Shown: positions 11,401-23,410 of the stretch, piece by piece
How positions within the stretch are numbered: position 1 is the first letter of the stretch
Layout: every line of letters begins with the position of its first letter
Source of the DNA: Limonium bicolor
Taxonomy: Eukaryota > Streptophyta > Magnoliopsida > Caryophyllales > Plumbaginaceae
Direction of reading: 5' to 3'
Length of the DNA stretch: 64,000 nt
NCBI GenBank assembly: GCA_023374045.1
Contig: CM041779.1
Location: forward strand, 267,168,131-267,232,130
Notes under the pieces: generated by a model
Told to the model about the DNA's origin: nothing
What the model saw: only the letters and a program-made list of their open reading frames with translations
The model's database searches: none
Position numbers and translations under genes: made by a program

Positions 11401-13404
11401 AATATTCAAAAGCTATATACCAAAATACTAGTGGTGGCTTTGTAATATAATTAAATAAGGAATTAAACTATATAATATAATGAGATTAGAATTCAAATGT
11501 AAAGTTTATGAATTAATGTGGTTGTTTTGTAAATAACCAAAATATAAGGGTAAGAATTTAGATTTAAATAAATATAGGTCCTATATGGATATTTGGAGGA
11601 ATTAGAAAAATAATTTTGGTTTAAGGGATTATGGAATTAAAACTATGGCTTATATAGTTATAAGGAATTTAAAGGTAACCAATAAATATTAATTATGGTT
11701 AAAAGGGGAATAATAAAAACTATAAGAATATTATGTCCATGTATGGCATATAAGTATAGTTGAGAAATTATAAAGTTATTATGTCATCTAGACAATTAAA
11801 AACATGTAACATAAATAGTACATGGATAAATATATACACATATATATATTTAAGGATTTATAATTAAATCAAAAAGGGAATAACAAAATAAGTTATACAT
11901 TAAATCTTAAGGTAATTAAAAGGAATTACCACACCTTGTAAGTTGTTAATTAAGACTATATGATTTGGGAAAAATATAAGAATACCTTAATTGTTAGTAA
12001 GGTTAAGAAGTTAAAGAAATTATCTAAGTATGAAGAAATAAACCCCACATGAAATAATAACTAAGGAATTGTTGAACAATCCAATAAAATTATAATACAA
12101 GGGTAACATAAATTAACCCTCTCAGCTAATCCTGTTCCAGGACTATACTTGACCAGACGTTGACCAAGGTATAATCAACTGCAATCTACGGTGAACGGTA
12201 TGGGATTCTTGCAACCTGTTTGCTACCGGATTACACCGGCTTGTGTGCTATCTGTTGTTTGAAATAACGACCAAGATAATTACTGTAAAATGTTGTATCT
12301 CTCTTGTGCACTGTTGTGTTACTATTTGCTTGATGCTACTAACTATAACGCGTATGTCCCACGCATACAACACTACATTACCAGTGGATTAAATACCTGC
12401 GTTTTATCATACCGAGAACTTGTACTCAAGTTTCTCTCTAACTTCACCTTATAACAAACGTCATTATCCTAAACGTGGTAATTGACAATACACATTGTGT
12501 TCTTGATTAACGTCCTTGTGTGACACCTAACAAATTCTATACTGCAACAAGCGAGGAGCCCAGTTGTTCTGGCCATGCATGCTACAGGAGCTGTACCTGT
12601 CTCAGGTCGTCTCCTAATCAAATATACGTCGCGACGGAAGTTTTGGGTGCACTCTTTGTCCACTCACCGGGACCGTACCGGAACATTTTAAGTTGGGAGG
12701 AAGACTTCATTTCTCTCGAGGGTACGATACCCACCATTTTAAGTACAGAAGTTAACCTACGTTATCTTCTGAGGGAACTGTTACCCACCTCTTTTAACAA
12801 GGTCACTATACCTTCATTATATTGACATACTCTTATACATCATGTCAGTCCCATTGTGTGGACCCGACTACTATTAAAGGATTACAGATCATCTAACTTG
12901 ACCTTCTGAGTCTTGTTCAATGTGACATTGTTGTCCTTGTTTGGATACTTGTTATTATCATGTTATGCTTGTTTACAGCTTTATAAATGAACTGCATGTA
13001 TTCGACAAAGTAGTTGGTGTGGCCCAGTAGCCGATGGGCTGCACGTTTTCCATACCGGCAATTATTTTGCTGAGCCATTTCATGGCTAAACATTTCCAGG
13101 TACCTGAAGTTGAGAAGATCACCACACCGAGTGTAGGTGGGGTAGACCAAGCTATGGGAGTCTACTACTAGTTTTTTGTTTTACTTAATTATTGTACCTT
13201 TGAGTTTGATTCCTAGTATCTCGGGTTGTATTCGTATTCAGACCATGACTTTTGAGATTTGTATTTGGAGCTAGCCTTGTTAGTCACAAGGGTGGCTAAC
13301 GGCATTGTAATACCGCCTGTTTGGTGTAATTTATTCCGCTGCAGTTAAGTTTATTTGGGAGCAATCGTCGTTCAGGTTATTAGATTTCGGGTTAGGGTGT
13401 TACA
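8432..13404 (+). mobile_element. Solo LTR, 4.97 kb, TSD AAGTT
   Basis: Starts TGAAATACCCCAAATCTAAA and ends GGTTAGGGTGTTACA, flanked by AAGTT at 8427-8431 and 13405-13409. The uninterrupted site exists in the 3' LTR at about 43060 (TTTGTAAGTTGTTGTGTGAA), which is an internal empty-site control. No primer site or second LTR is found, so this is a solo LTR left by LTR-LTR recombination. Near its 3' end it has CTTGTTAGTCAC and GCGGCATTGTA-like blocks shared with the LARD LTR, so it comes from a related family with a different body. A very AT-rich stretch occupies about 10400-12100. Confidence 0.93.
11231..11251. repeat. (TA)n microsatellite
   Basis: An uninterrupted TA run of about 21 bases within the AT-rich part of the solo LTR. 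Confidence 0.95.
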
Positions 13405-14109
13405 AAGTTGTTGTGTGAAATAAGGGCCAAAAAGCCAAGTAGTTTGTATATGTATATTGGTATGGTTGTTTGAAGAAGTGTTGGTAAATTATGATTGCTT
13501 TGATTGCTGGTAGGACCCTTGTATGGGTGTGGCTAGTTTATGATGAAATTGAATGATGAGATGAGTTTTGGACAATGCTAGAAAGGCGACGGAGTTATGG
13601 CAAAATTTCGGTAGAAATCGAAGGTGTTCTAAGTGTATATTGAGTAAAGAATGACCTAGGATTAACTAGGTGTTTATAGGATGGATTTGGGTTGTTTAGT
13701 AACCTTGGAATGGTGTTTGGAGAACTACAATGAAGTGTGTAAAAATCTGTAGCAAAACAGTATTTTAGTGTGTAGAAATTCTAGGAAGAAGTTAGTGTGC
13801 ATAACCTTGGAAAGGAAAGGATGGACTTGGGTATAGGTAGTGCATATATCTAGGGAAGAATTGGGATGGTCAAATGGGTGAGAACAAGAGGTAGGCTGTC
13901 AAGAGAAGTTTAGAAATGCACTAGAGTGCATAAGTGCAAAGATGAGTATTGAAGTTGTAGAAATTGAGCAAGGATTTGAGTAATGAATTGAGGAGGTTTA
14001 GAGTATGACTTGGGGTGTTTAAAGTTACTTAAACATGTAGGAAACTTGTGGAAATGATTAGGAAAAGATTGGGTGAGGATTGAGGTGAATTTGGAGTAAT
14101 TAAAAAGGG

Positions 14110-14220
14110 GTTCTGCAGGCGACCTACCCTAGACCGGGTCGGTCGGACTAAATCCTGTAACCTGGGTGCTCTCTGCAGCCGACCCACCCAGGCGACCTAC
14201 CCAGAGTGGATCGGTCGGCC
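14110..14220. repeat. GC-rich self-complementary cluster in 5' LTR
   Basis: The block contains GCGACCTACCC, GACCGGGTCGGTCGG, GCCGACCCACCC and GGATCGGTCGGCC, which are mutually complementary GACC/GGTC words. The 3' LTR has the equivalent block at 43779-43901, with an extra short unit near its start. The inverted solo LTR carries a different cluster at the equivalent position (23215-23410). Confidence 0.8.
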
Positions 14221-14259
14221 TTTATAAAATATATAAATAAATTTAAAATCAAAATTAAA

Positions 14260-14362
14260 TAGATATATATATGTACATACATGCATATATATATATATAT
14301 ATATATACTTATACACATACATATATATATATATACATACACACATATATATATATATGTAT
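14260..14362. repeat. AT/ACAT microsatellite in 5' LTR
   Basis: Compound TA and ACATACAT runs. The 3' LTR counterpart at about 43932-44012 is visibly shorter, so the tract has changed length since insertion. The overlapping minus-strand Tyr/Ile frames are artefacts of this tract. Confidence 0.95.
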
Positions 14363-14966
14363 AAGTAAGACATTAGTACTAAAATAATGAAGGTAAGAAA
14401 GTTAAGCACATAAGAGAAAAACTAAGAATAACGGGACAACGGGGTAAGTACGGGAGTAGTGATTATTTGTGTATCGTATGAACATAGTATTAATAATAAG
14501 GTTTGAAACATTATCAGTGGATCAAGTTTGAACCGAGCAATGTGAGGAGACCCGGTAAAGCTAAGTCATGGTGTAAGGTATGATTTTCTCATGCCCCGTA
14601 TGCTAACCGAGTTACGTTGATTTGTGTGCTGTATGCTGGCTAATCAAGACTAAAGCATGAAAACGGTTTATTGCCTTTCATTGTATGTCTTGCTGTATGT
14701 TATATGAGCTAACCCTTCTTGATTGATTGTGTGGCTTCACTTAGTGCGTAGACCGACTCATACATGAGTCTTGTGTTTAGTGACTCGTAGTAAGAGTCAT
14801 GTTGTGAACTAATGGGAACGTAGAAACGCACTAAACTAACGAACCAACAAACGATAACGCAAACCAATGAACTCACTAGAATGTGGAAGAGTGCACGGGA
14901 GTAGTAACCTCCCGATAACGGAAGGAGAAGCGAAATGAACAATCCACAAACAATAAGTAGTGGAAG

Positions 14967-14976
14967 TATATAAATA
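14967..14976 (+). promoter_or_regulatory. TATA-like box, LARD 5' LTR
   Basis: TATATAAATA follows GTGGAAG. The same word with the same flank is in the 3' LTR at 44619-44628, and the inverted solo LTR has TATATAAGTA at 22501-22510 on the minus strand. Conservation in three copies in an otherwise variable area makes this the best candidate for the Pol II core promoter. It would put the U3/R border about 3 kb into the LTR. Confidence 0.5.
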
Positions 14977-15369
14977 AACCCTATTAGAGGAATTAATGTT
15001 GGCGCAAGTCATGAACCATGAGAGTAGTAAAGAATGATGAGGGATCTTCAAACCCCTTAGCAACTAGTCGACCCACTATGAGAGGACCCGACTGATGTAA
15101 GTAATGTCCCGAACATGAGAGTATTCGATACGTTGGGGAAACCCTTAAATCTGAGAATACTAGACGGTGGTAATTCCCTAAGCTAGTGGAGGTTATCGAG
15201 AGAGATACTTCTAGGCTAATCCATGAGATTGTAAGATACTCCAAGAGAGGAGTGTTGGGAATTTGAGCAGTCCGGAAAAATGTACATTTGTATATGAGGA
15301 GCTGAGTGTATAGCCCTTTGTATTAGTAGGCCCGGTGACGAGTCTTGTGTATGACTCCGCCCGGAGGCC

Positions 15370-15620
15370 AAAAGTAATGAGTATTGAGTATTGCGTATGT
15401 ATGAGTAACGTAATGAGTATTGAGTAATGAGTAGTATGAGTATGTAATGAGTATCGAGCAATGAGTAGTATGAGTAAGGAGAAGAGTATGGGTACTAAGT
15501 ATGCGAGAGCAAGTGATGAGTACTGAGTAAGAGTAAGCAATGGTAGCAGTGTGTACTGAGTAAAGCATGAGTGAAATAATGAGCAAGGTATTGGGCGTAG
15601 TGTGAGTAAAACATGGAGTA
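15370..15620. repeat. GAGTA-rich low-complexity tract
   Basis: Degenerate repeats of GAGTA, GAGTAAT and TATGAGTA. The 3' LTR (about 45025-45260) and, reversed, the inverted solo LTR (about 21760-22110) carry the same tract. It creates long spurious Tyr/Ser/Leu-rich frames on the complementary strand. Confidence 0.85.
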
Positions 15621-16329
15621 AGTAAGGTTAAGCTTGGTGTAAGCCTTGTGAACCCGTGTAAGGAGAAAGAGAGCATCCGACGAAACCGAATGAACGAATA
15701 ACTAAATGAACGGTTGACTAACAAATTATCTTCCTTGGTAGGTATTGAACCTTGTATAAGTGAGTAAGTATTGTTGATTGTATTGTGTAGTAATAGTATG
15801 TATGTATGCATGTAAAATGAACTCCATGTATATCCGACCCAAGTTGTCGGCGTACCGCGGTTAGCACGCGGTATATACGAATTTCATATGCAGCAATTTT
15901 GCTTAGCCCCTAGGGGCGATGTTTTTATTTTTACAGGTATTCGAAGCTGACCACCGTTCGAGAGAGTAGGACGGGGATTGCTATGTAAGCATGGGTAGTT
16001 TAATTATGGGATTTGTATTCGAATTGTAATGTGAATTTTGGAAGTCCAAACTGTATCGGTAATTTAAGGATTGTAGTAGACTCGGTATAGTATTGTATTG
16101 GAGTTGTAATTGAATTATGGTAGTGTATGCAAGGGAAAGTAATGTATTGTGTATAGTACTCGGTATGTTCAATTCATCAGAACGATAGTATGTAGTAGTG
16201 TAGCTGGCCTTGTTAGTCACGTGGGTGACTAGCGGCATTGTACACCCGCCGTTGTGTATGTATTATCCGCTGCGAAGGTAAGTATTTGTACAGTAATGAC
16301 GGTTTTAGCGGTAGGGGTGTTACAAAAAG

Positions 16330-16341
16330 TGGTATCAGAGC
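16330..16341 (+). other. Primer binding site, initiator-Met tRNA
   Basis: TGGTATCAGAGC begins five bases (AAAAG) after the LTR end at 16324. This 12-mer is the standard complement of the 3' end of plant initiator methionine tRNA and primes minus-strand synthesis in many Ty1 and Ty3 elements. It fixes the element's orientation and identifies 7004-16324 as the 5' LTR. It is the only copy I found in the window. Confidence 0.97.
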
Positions 16342-19300
16342 GAAGTATCGCTCTGATGGATGAAATACCGAGTTAGGAAAATACCGAGTTAGGAATTAGA
16401 GACTTAGGGCTAAGGGTTGAGTGTTAGCGTGTGAGGTACGCTAGATATGAACTTCCTCGTGAACTGGAAACCTACAACAACCATACCCGCCCTCCGCAAC
16501 CCACGGTATTAAGTTGGGAGAAGAACGCCAGAGAGATGGAAAGACCTCTCACACTCGGGTAAGACCCGATCTGGCGGTTGTAAAAAAATAAACCTTATTA
16601 GAAAAGGAACCTGTCATACGGTAGATTCCGAGAACCGGAAATCCCGGAGACTGTTCCCTTTGGAACAACAACAACCGCATTTAATGACCGTAGACTGAAG
16701 ATCCTAAACACAGGATAATGGAATTTACAGCACCATGGGGCGACGTGCTCTGCAGTCGCGAGAACCATGAGTAGCTAGCAAGAAGAGGAGCACAACCGTG
16801 CGATGAAGCGAGGAAGATAGAATAATAAATCCAAGATAAGAGAGTCTACAAACTGTAATGTTTGATAATACCAACAACGGTATACAAACCGACTAAGGAA
16901 TTAGACGAGGTTGGATTAATACCAAACCTACACACCAAGAGGCTATAATAACCGAAAAACATGGTTCAGATAACTATGAAAGTATTCATAAAACATACAC
17001 CTATAGGACTACAACGTGGTTCCTAAGGATAAGTTAAGTCTCGTTAACCACAGTGAAGGTGTGAGACACCCGGATGGACGACAACCATGTCAAGTACTCT
17101 GAGAAACGACTCAGGAGATCGATCACCAAGATCAAAAGATCAAAGGGAGATCTAATAAGATCACCAGATATGGATGGGAACGATACCGTAACCGGTATAC
17201 GTTAACCGAAAAACAACCTACCCGCGCACTTGCCCAGGGCAAGTGCAGAAACTACAAGACGGTTGGAAGACTTTTAACAACCCGCAAATACTTGCTAAAG
17301 TACCGCTATGATGAATGGAGTAAATATAGGATCACTAATCCTAAGAAATTGGAACAATGGAACCTTGGAAAGGCCTAACGGCCCGACCATTGTATTAAGA
17401 ACATACCAGTCAGCGAGGAGCTGGACTTGGTCAAGACCTCAGACATGGCAACGCCATGAAGAATTTCTTTTCACACCGAACTGTTATTTCCAAACTCAAA
17501 TTTTTTCTTTCAAAACTACAAACCTTTCCTTTAAACCTCGGATTTTTAAAACCAAACTAACAGAATTACGGTGAGTATCATAGAATGATACAAGAGGAGT
17601 TGACAATAGAATACTTCACCTAGGCGTGTGACGAGCACTACGAGTGTACCCAAATACGGGATGTGGGACGACCGCACTCTGAAGGAGTTTGCGGGCCTGA
17701 CAAATAGTCAGGTAAGTGGTAACGTGCCAATAAGGTACCCCACGTATGTATACATGTAGTGTACGAAACACGGGAAGTAGCTAACTCCGTTCTACGGACC
17801 ATAAGTAATTCAAAACAGAACAATTGGATACTCCAAACGAACAAAAGGAACTCAGACAAGCTTACAAGCTAAGGAGTCAGAAACTCACTCCAAGAGAACC
17901 ATTAAGAGTTGAAAGTGCGAGAAGCACTAACAACGGAATAAGACATTGGATATGTCTCGAAGATATCAAAGTAAAGCATGATAACTGGAAGGGATACCCA
18001 GTCTAAACACTATAAGGCAAATGCCTAACATTAACACCTCAGTGTTCAATGAACGGGATGGGATTCCCAGAACAACTACCACAAACACACAGGGTGATCA
18101 TATATGGTACCGAAAAATACCATGCACCATCAAAGAGAATATCAAACCAGTTATGACATAGGGAAAAACAGCAACGGTCTACCCTAAGAACATGAGACTT
18201 TATAACCCTCAATGGGATAACTCAAATCCAGAACCGCAAGGTAGGATCACAAACTGGATATACTCATAAATGTCAGCCAAATGCCACCATATAATCAGTA
18301 ATACCCAGGAGCGATCCATAAAGGGTATCAAGTCAACACAGTTGAACGAGATGTCGAGGTAAGAACACCACAATTGGAATGAACATCCAGTTAGAACACC
18401 GAAGGGATCTCACTTGACAGGGGATACCCCAAATTAATAAATGGAATCGATCAATACCAAGATACAAAAAGGGTCTCCAACAAACGGAAGCGTGATGCGA
18501 CGACCTTATCGTGGAGCCCAGTATCACCTCCAAACCCAGTGATGACTTACGGAGAAGTAACCACTTGGGAACAGCCTATGATGAGCAGAGCACTAGGCGA
18601 TATGGCTAGTATGCCATGAAACTGTTACAATACGTAATTCGACGGTTGCAAAACCCATTGTGAACCATATGAAAAGTGGTCAAGGACGACACCAATAAAA
18701 GGTTAATGACCAACGAGCAAGGATACCCCTCATAAATGTGAGACCGTGAGAGCGGTGAACACATGGAATCTAAAGAAGGGGATACCATCACAAATATCTG
18801 ATAGTACACCCCTTTCAGAACTACGAATGTAGTGAAGCTTGAGCATGTAATTACTGCCAAGTGATGTCAAATAAGCTTAAATAGCAATTGTTGACAACTA
18901 AGGAGTAACCAGTTCAGAACGAACACGATATGTGGGAATGTAAAGTATAAGTAAATAACGCTCAAGGAGCTCAGAAGTATAAACACTAAACCATGGTATA
19001 AATAATGGAAATGCATGAGCTGAAGCTAGCAACAGCGGATGCCATGTAAACCAATACTGTAGAATCAATAACAACATGGTGCGCAGCAGGCGACCAACAT
19101 ATGTGAATAGTCACCCAATACTATGGAGTTGTTAATACAAGATGGTAAACAGACCGAGCAACAAGCCAGGAGTCTGCACCAAATGATGAAGCACCACCTG
19201 AAGAAGTAACGATCATTCCTATTGCGATCTCATAAGAGAGTTACTGCCAAGGGTTTACGCCTCTGCACTCTATAGGACTGAGTGTTTTAGTATTGCACTT

Positions 19301-19422
19301 GTGCAATTAATGATCTAGTGGGATAGCTAGGAATATGGAAATGTAAATCGTGGAAAATATTCCCTTTCACCAATGAACTTGGCATAAGCCAGTTAAACAG
19401 AAGCTTAGAAACAAACTGTGCG
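16342..19422 (+). mobile_element. LARD internal region, segment 1 (non-coding)
   Basis: About 3.1 kb between the primer site and the next nested insertion. All frames are short (at most 88 codons, 17308-17574), and I see no retroviral-type motif on either strand. From about 18690 on it aligns by eye with 49495-50241, the second LARD copy: both contain GAGACCGTGAGAGCGGTGAA and GTAGTGAAGCTTGAGCAT. At about 19243-19360 a block absent from the second copy interrupts this alignment (see repeat entry). The last five bases, GTGCG, are the TSD of the next insert. Confidence 0.8.
19243..19360 (+). repeat. LTR-derived module inside the LARD interior (copy 1 of 3)
   Basis: Contains GGTTTACGCCTCTGCACTCT, AGGACTGAGTGTTTT and AATGATCTAGTGGGAT. 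Two further copies lie in the solo LTR that begins at 19423, at about 20675-20775 and 20885-20975. The second LARD copy at about 50070-50160 lacks the block although both flanks align. Confidence 0.75.
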
Positions 19423-21029
19423 TGAAATACCCCTAAATTAATTTAAATTAATTTAGGGGATTTCTTTTATTAAACCTTTAATAATACTATTAAGTATTAA
19501 ATTATTATATGGAATTATGAATATTAAATTATTATATGGAGTTGTGAAATTTATTTAGGGGTTTTCTCCTATTTAACCCCAAATTATTATACATTATTAT
19601 ATAGTATTATGAATTTAATAATAAGATTTATAAGTCAATAAATCTTGGGAAAATTATTAAACACTCCAAATATATTATAAAGATTTTAGGAAGTGTTGGA
19701 ACATTGTTTTGAAACATAAAAGTCAATATAAAATTCTAGAAACCTTAAAGCTTATTAAGCCTTGCTAGAGTTGACTTTTTGAGAATGGTCAAACCAGGCC
19801 ATGAAACCTATACCAATAAATAGGTTATGAAAAACCATGAAGATCGATAAAAAGAACGTCAAAAACGGATCATCCTAGCCAAAGTTATGCTAGATTGAAG
19901 TTTTGAATCAAAATTTTAAGAGATGCCACGTGTCACTCTGTAATGGGTCGCCCACACTTAGCCGATTTCTTCCCTGAATTTCGGTAACCGATTTCATGAC
20001 TTAGCCCTAACTTTAGACGGCTATAACTTTTACATCTCTCAACATTTTTCCATGTCGTCTTCACCATTCTCTTCTCCTACAATTCCTCTTTCCAACCATT
20101 ACTCATACAAACCCTAAATCCTTCTGAGTCAACCGGAAAATCGAGCCAAAGTAGCCACCTTGTGAAACTGTTTCCAGAATTCCAGATTTCCCTTCGTTTT
20201 CAGTCTGATTCGTAACCAGTTGGGAGATATAGAGGTCTAAAGTTTCGGTTTCAACAGCACATAAAATAACACCGAAACAGAGAGTTATAGATCCTCAAAT
20301 TTGGCACCCCGAACTGTCTAAAGTTCGAGTTTTTCCAGTTTTTCCGAATCGGAATTCACCCTATTCGCACAATCCGGTGATTAGTGGAAGTTTGCACTTT
20401 CTGTTTGGCTACTGCTCTACACTTACCAGGTACGATTTCTCGTACTCATCTTGTTGTGTTTTGGACTTTATGGAATGTTTTGTACGATTTCTCGTACTTG
20501 ATACTTTTGATGATGGACTTGATGGAATGTTTTGGAACACTAACTGAACTTGAATGGATTTCAAAATGAAACTGTTGTGTGACTAACCAAGCTTGATGTG
20601 ACTAACTGAGCCTGTATGTGAAACTTCCTTCGTTATTGGTTCCTCCTATCTAGTTGTTTCACTAGATATTAACTGCCTATGGTTTACGCTTCTGCACTCT
20701 GTAGGACTGAGTGTTTTGGTATTGCTCTGGTGCAGTTAACGATCTAGTGGGGTAACTGGGAATATAGGAAAGTATCTGGTATTGGTAAATTCTTCATTTG
20801 GACTATGGGTATTGTTTCATCCATGAGTCGAGTTTGATCAGCCTAATTGGGAATGGATTCTTTCTATTGGGTATTAATTGTTGAGGGTTTACGCCTCTGT
20901 ACTCTGTAGGACTGAGTGTTTTGGTATTGCTCTTGTGCAGTTAATAATCTAATGGGAATATGGGAAATGTTAATCTTGGTACTGAGTATGGATTATTTAT
21001 ATTAAGTGGTGCACACACTTTTCACTGAT

Positions 21030-21138
21030 GACCGAGAACGGGTCGGTGGCAGCGGAGGTCTGCTATACCTCGTCCATCTTGACAACTGACAGCGGAGGTC
21101 TGTTTACCTCGTCCTTGTGACAACTGACAGCGGAGGTC
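21030..21138. repeat. About 45-bp tandem repeat split by an LTR insertion
   Basis: Units carry GACAACTGACAGCGGAGGTC followed by TGTTTACCTCGTCCTTG. The array is cut at AGGTC (21134-21138) and continues at 25555-25600. GAGGT and ACCTC in each unit are complementary and about 6 bases apart, so each unit can form a small stem. Confidence 0.8.
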
Positions 21139-22500
21139 TGTAACACCCCTACCGCTAATACCGTCATTACTGTACAATACTTACCTTCGCAGCGGACATT
21201 ACATACTCAACGGCGGGTGTACAATGCCGTTAGTCACCCACGTGACTAACAAGGCGAGTTACAATTCTACATACTATTGGTCTGATGAATATGAACATAC
21301 CGAGTACTCTATGCAATACATTACTTCCTATTGCACACTCAACCATAATATAATTACAACTCCAATACATTACTATACCGAGTATACTACAATCCTTGAA
21401 TTACCGATACAGTTTAAGCTTCCAATTCGCAATACAATACAAGTACCAATCCCTACTATACAACTACCCACGCTTACGTAGCAGTCCCCGTCCTACTCTC
21501 TCGAACGGTGATCAGCTTCGGGTACCTGCACAATAAAAACGGTCCCCCTAGGGGGTCAGCTTACGCTGCGCATGAAATTCGCATATACCGCGTGCTAACC
21601 GCGGTACGTCGACTACTTTGGGTCGGATATACATGGAGTTCATTTTACATGCACACATACATACAATTACTATACGATGCATTCTACAATGCTTACATAC
21701 ACATACAAGGTACAATACCTACTAAGGAAGACAATTCGATAATCGCTTGTTCGCATTAGTTACTTACTCATTACTCTTTCATTGCGTATCTCACTACTCT
21801 GTTCGTACTATGTTCGATATTCACTACTCTACTCATACTCACTCCTTACTTGTTACTCGTTACTTTACTCTTACATGCTCATCACTCCATGCTCATACCC
21901 TTACTCGTACACACTCCTTACTCCATACTCGTTACTATACTTGTACATACTCACTGCTCAATACTCTGTACTTACTCATACGTACTCATTACTCAATACT
22001 TACTCTTACGTACTCTATACTCAATACTCAGTACTTACTCATACATACTCAATACTCGGTACTCATTACATACTCATACTTACGCAGTACTCAATACTCA
22101 TTACTTGGCCTCTGGGCGGAGTCATACACAAGACTCGCCACCGGGCCTACAATTCGAAGGCTATACACTTAGCTCCTCAAATATACAATTGTCCATTTCT
22201 ACCGGACTACTCACATTCCCAACACTCCTCTCATGGAGTATCTTACAATCTTATGGATTAGCCTAGAAGTATCTCTCTTGATAACCTCCACTAGCTTAGG
22301 GAATTACTATCGTCTAGTATTCTCAGGTTTAAGGGTTTCCCCAACGTATCGAATACTCTCATGCTCGGGACATTACTTACATCAGTTGGGTCCTCTCATA
22401 GTGGGTCGACTAGTTGCTAAGGGGTTTGGAGATCCCTCATCCTTCTTTACTACTCTCATGGTTCATGTCTTGCACCAGGATTAATTCCTCTATTAGAGGT

Positions 22501-22510
22501 TACTTATATA
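22501..22510 (-). promoter_or_regulatory. TATA-like box, inverted solo LTR
   Basis: TACTTATATA on the plus strand reads TATATAAGTA on the coding strand and is preceded by GTGGAAG, as in both LARD LTRs. Confidence 0.45.
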
Positions 22511-23214
22511 CTTCCACTACTTATTATTTGTGGATTATTCATTTCGGGTCTCCTACCGTTATCGGGAGGTTATTACTCCCGTACACTCTCTCACATTCTA
22601 GTGAGTTCATTAGGTTGCGTTATCGTTTATTGATTCGATAGTTTAGTGCGTTGCTACGTTTCCATTAGTTCACACCGTGACTCTTACTATGAGTCACTAC
22701 ACAACAAGACTCATCAATGAGTCATACTACGCACTAAATGAAGCCACACAATCAATCAAGAAGGGTTAGCTCACACATCATACATCAAGACATACAATGA
22801 AGGCAATAAACCATTTTCATGCTTTAGTCTTGATTAGCCGGCATACAACACACAAATCAACGTAACTCGGTTAGCATACGGGGCATGAGAAAATCATACC
22901 TTCCACCGGGGTTAGCTTTACCGTGTGTTCCCTTGTTCCTTGGTTCACACTTGGTCCACTGATAATGTTTCAAACATTGTTATTAATACTAGGTTCATAC
23001 AATACACAAGTAATTACTACTCTCGTACTTACCCCGTTATCCCGGTATACTTAGTTTCACTCATGTCAAACTATGTCCTTACTTCCCTTTCATTTCCTAC
23101 ACTTGTTTACACTTCTTAGGACCTTTAAACATCACTAAACAAGGCCTTAACAACTCCTAAAACCAATACCAATCAATCCCCCATGTTCTAGACACTTTAA
23201 AACACATTCTGGGC

Positions 23215-23410
23215 ATTTTTGGGGGTGGTCCGGGACTTGGTCTGGACCCAAAGTCCCGGACCAATACTTCGGCGCACTCTCGGCTACATTTTCTACCTGG
23301 TCCTGGACTTGGTCCTGGACTTAAGTCCCGGACCAACTGCTGTATCAACTTTCGGGGCATTTTTAAGGGCGGTCCGGGACCTTATACAAGGGCTAGGTCC
23401 CGGACCCTGC
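23215..23410. repeat. GTCCGGGAC-type palindrome cluster
   Basis: Repeated GGTCCGGGAC, AAGTCCCGGACC and GGTCCTGGACTT words form many possible stems. It sits where the LARD LTR has its GACC/GGTC cluster, but the words differ. Confidence 0.8.

Larger units (their letters stand above)
7004..16324 (+). mobile_element. 5' LTR of the LARD (interrupted)
   Basis: Starts TGAAATACCCCGAACTTAAA and ends GGTAGGGGTGTTACA. It is interrupted at 8432-13404 by a solo LTR; without it the LTR is 4343 bp, matching the 4344-bp 3' LTR. Parts in order: an AT-rich start with GCG-containing inverted motifs, a pyrimidine-rich stretch with a 13-C run at 7680-7692, a GC-rich palindrome slot (14110-14220), (AT)n, a TATA-like box at 14967, a GAGTA-rich low-complexity tract (about 15370-15620), and a TTGTTAGTCAC...GCGGCATTGTA block before the end that recurs in sister families. 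Confidence 0.93.

Noticed and set aside
15323..15811. 162-codon minus-strand frame, Tyr/Ser/Leu-rich, repeated at 44975-45463
   Set aside because: It follows the GAGTA low-complexity tract on the antisense strand of the LTRs; similar frames appear in every copy of the tract.
21747..22266. Three overlapping frames of 138-159 codons
   Set aside because: The same GAGTA tract in the inverted solo LTR; several frames are open at once, a sign of low complexity rather than coding.
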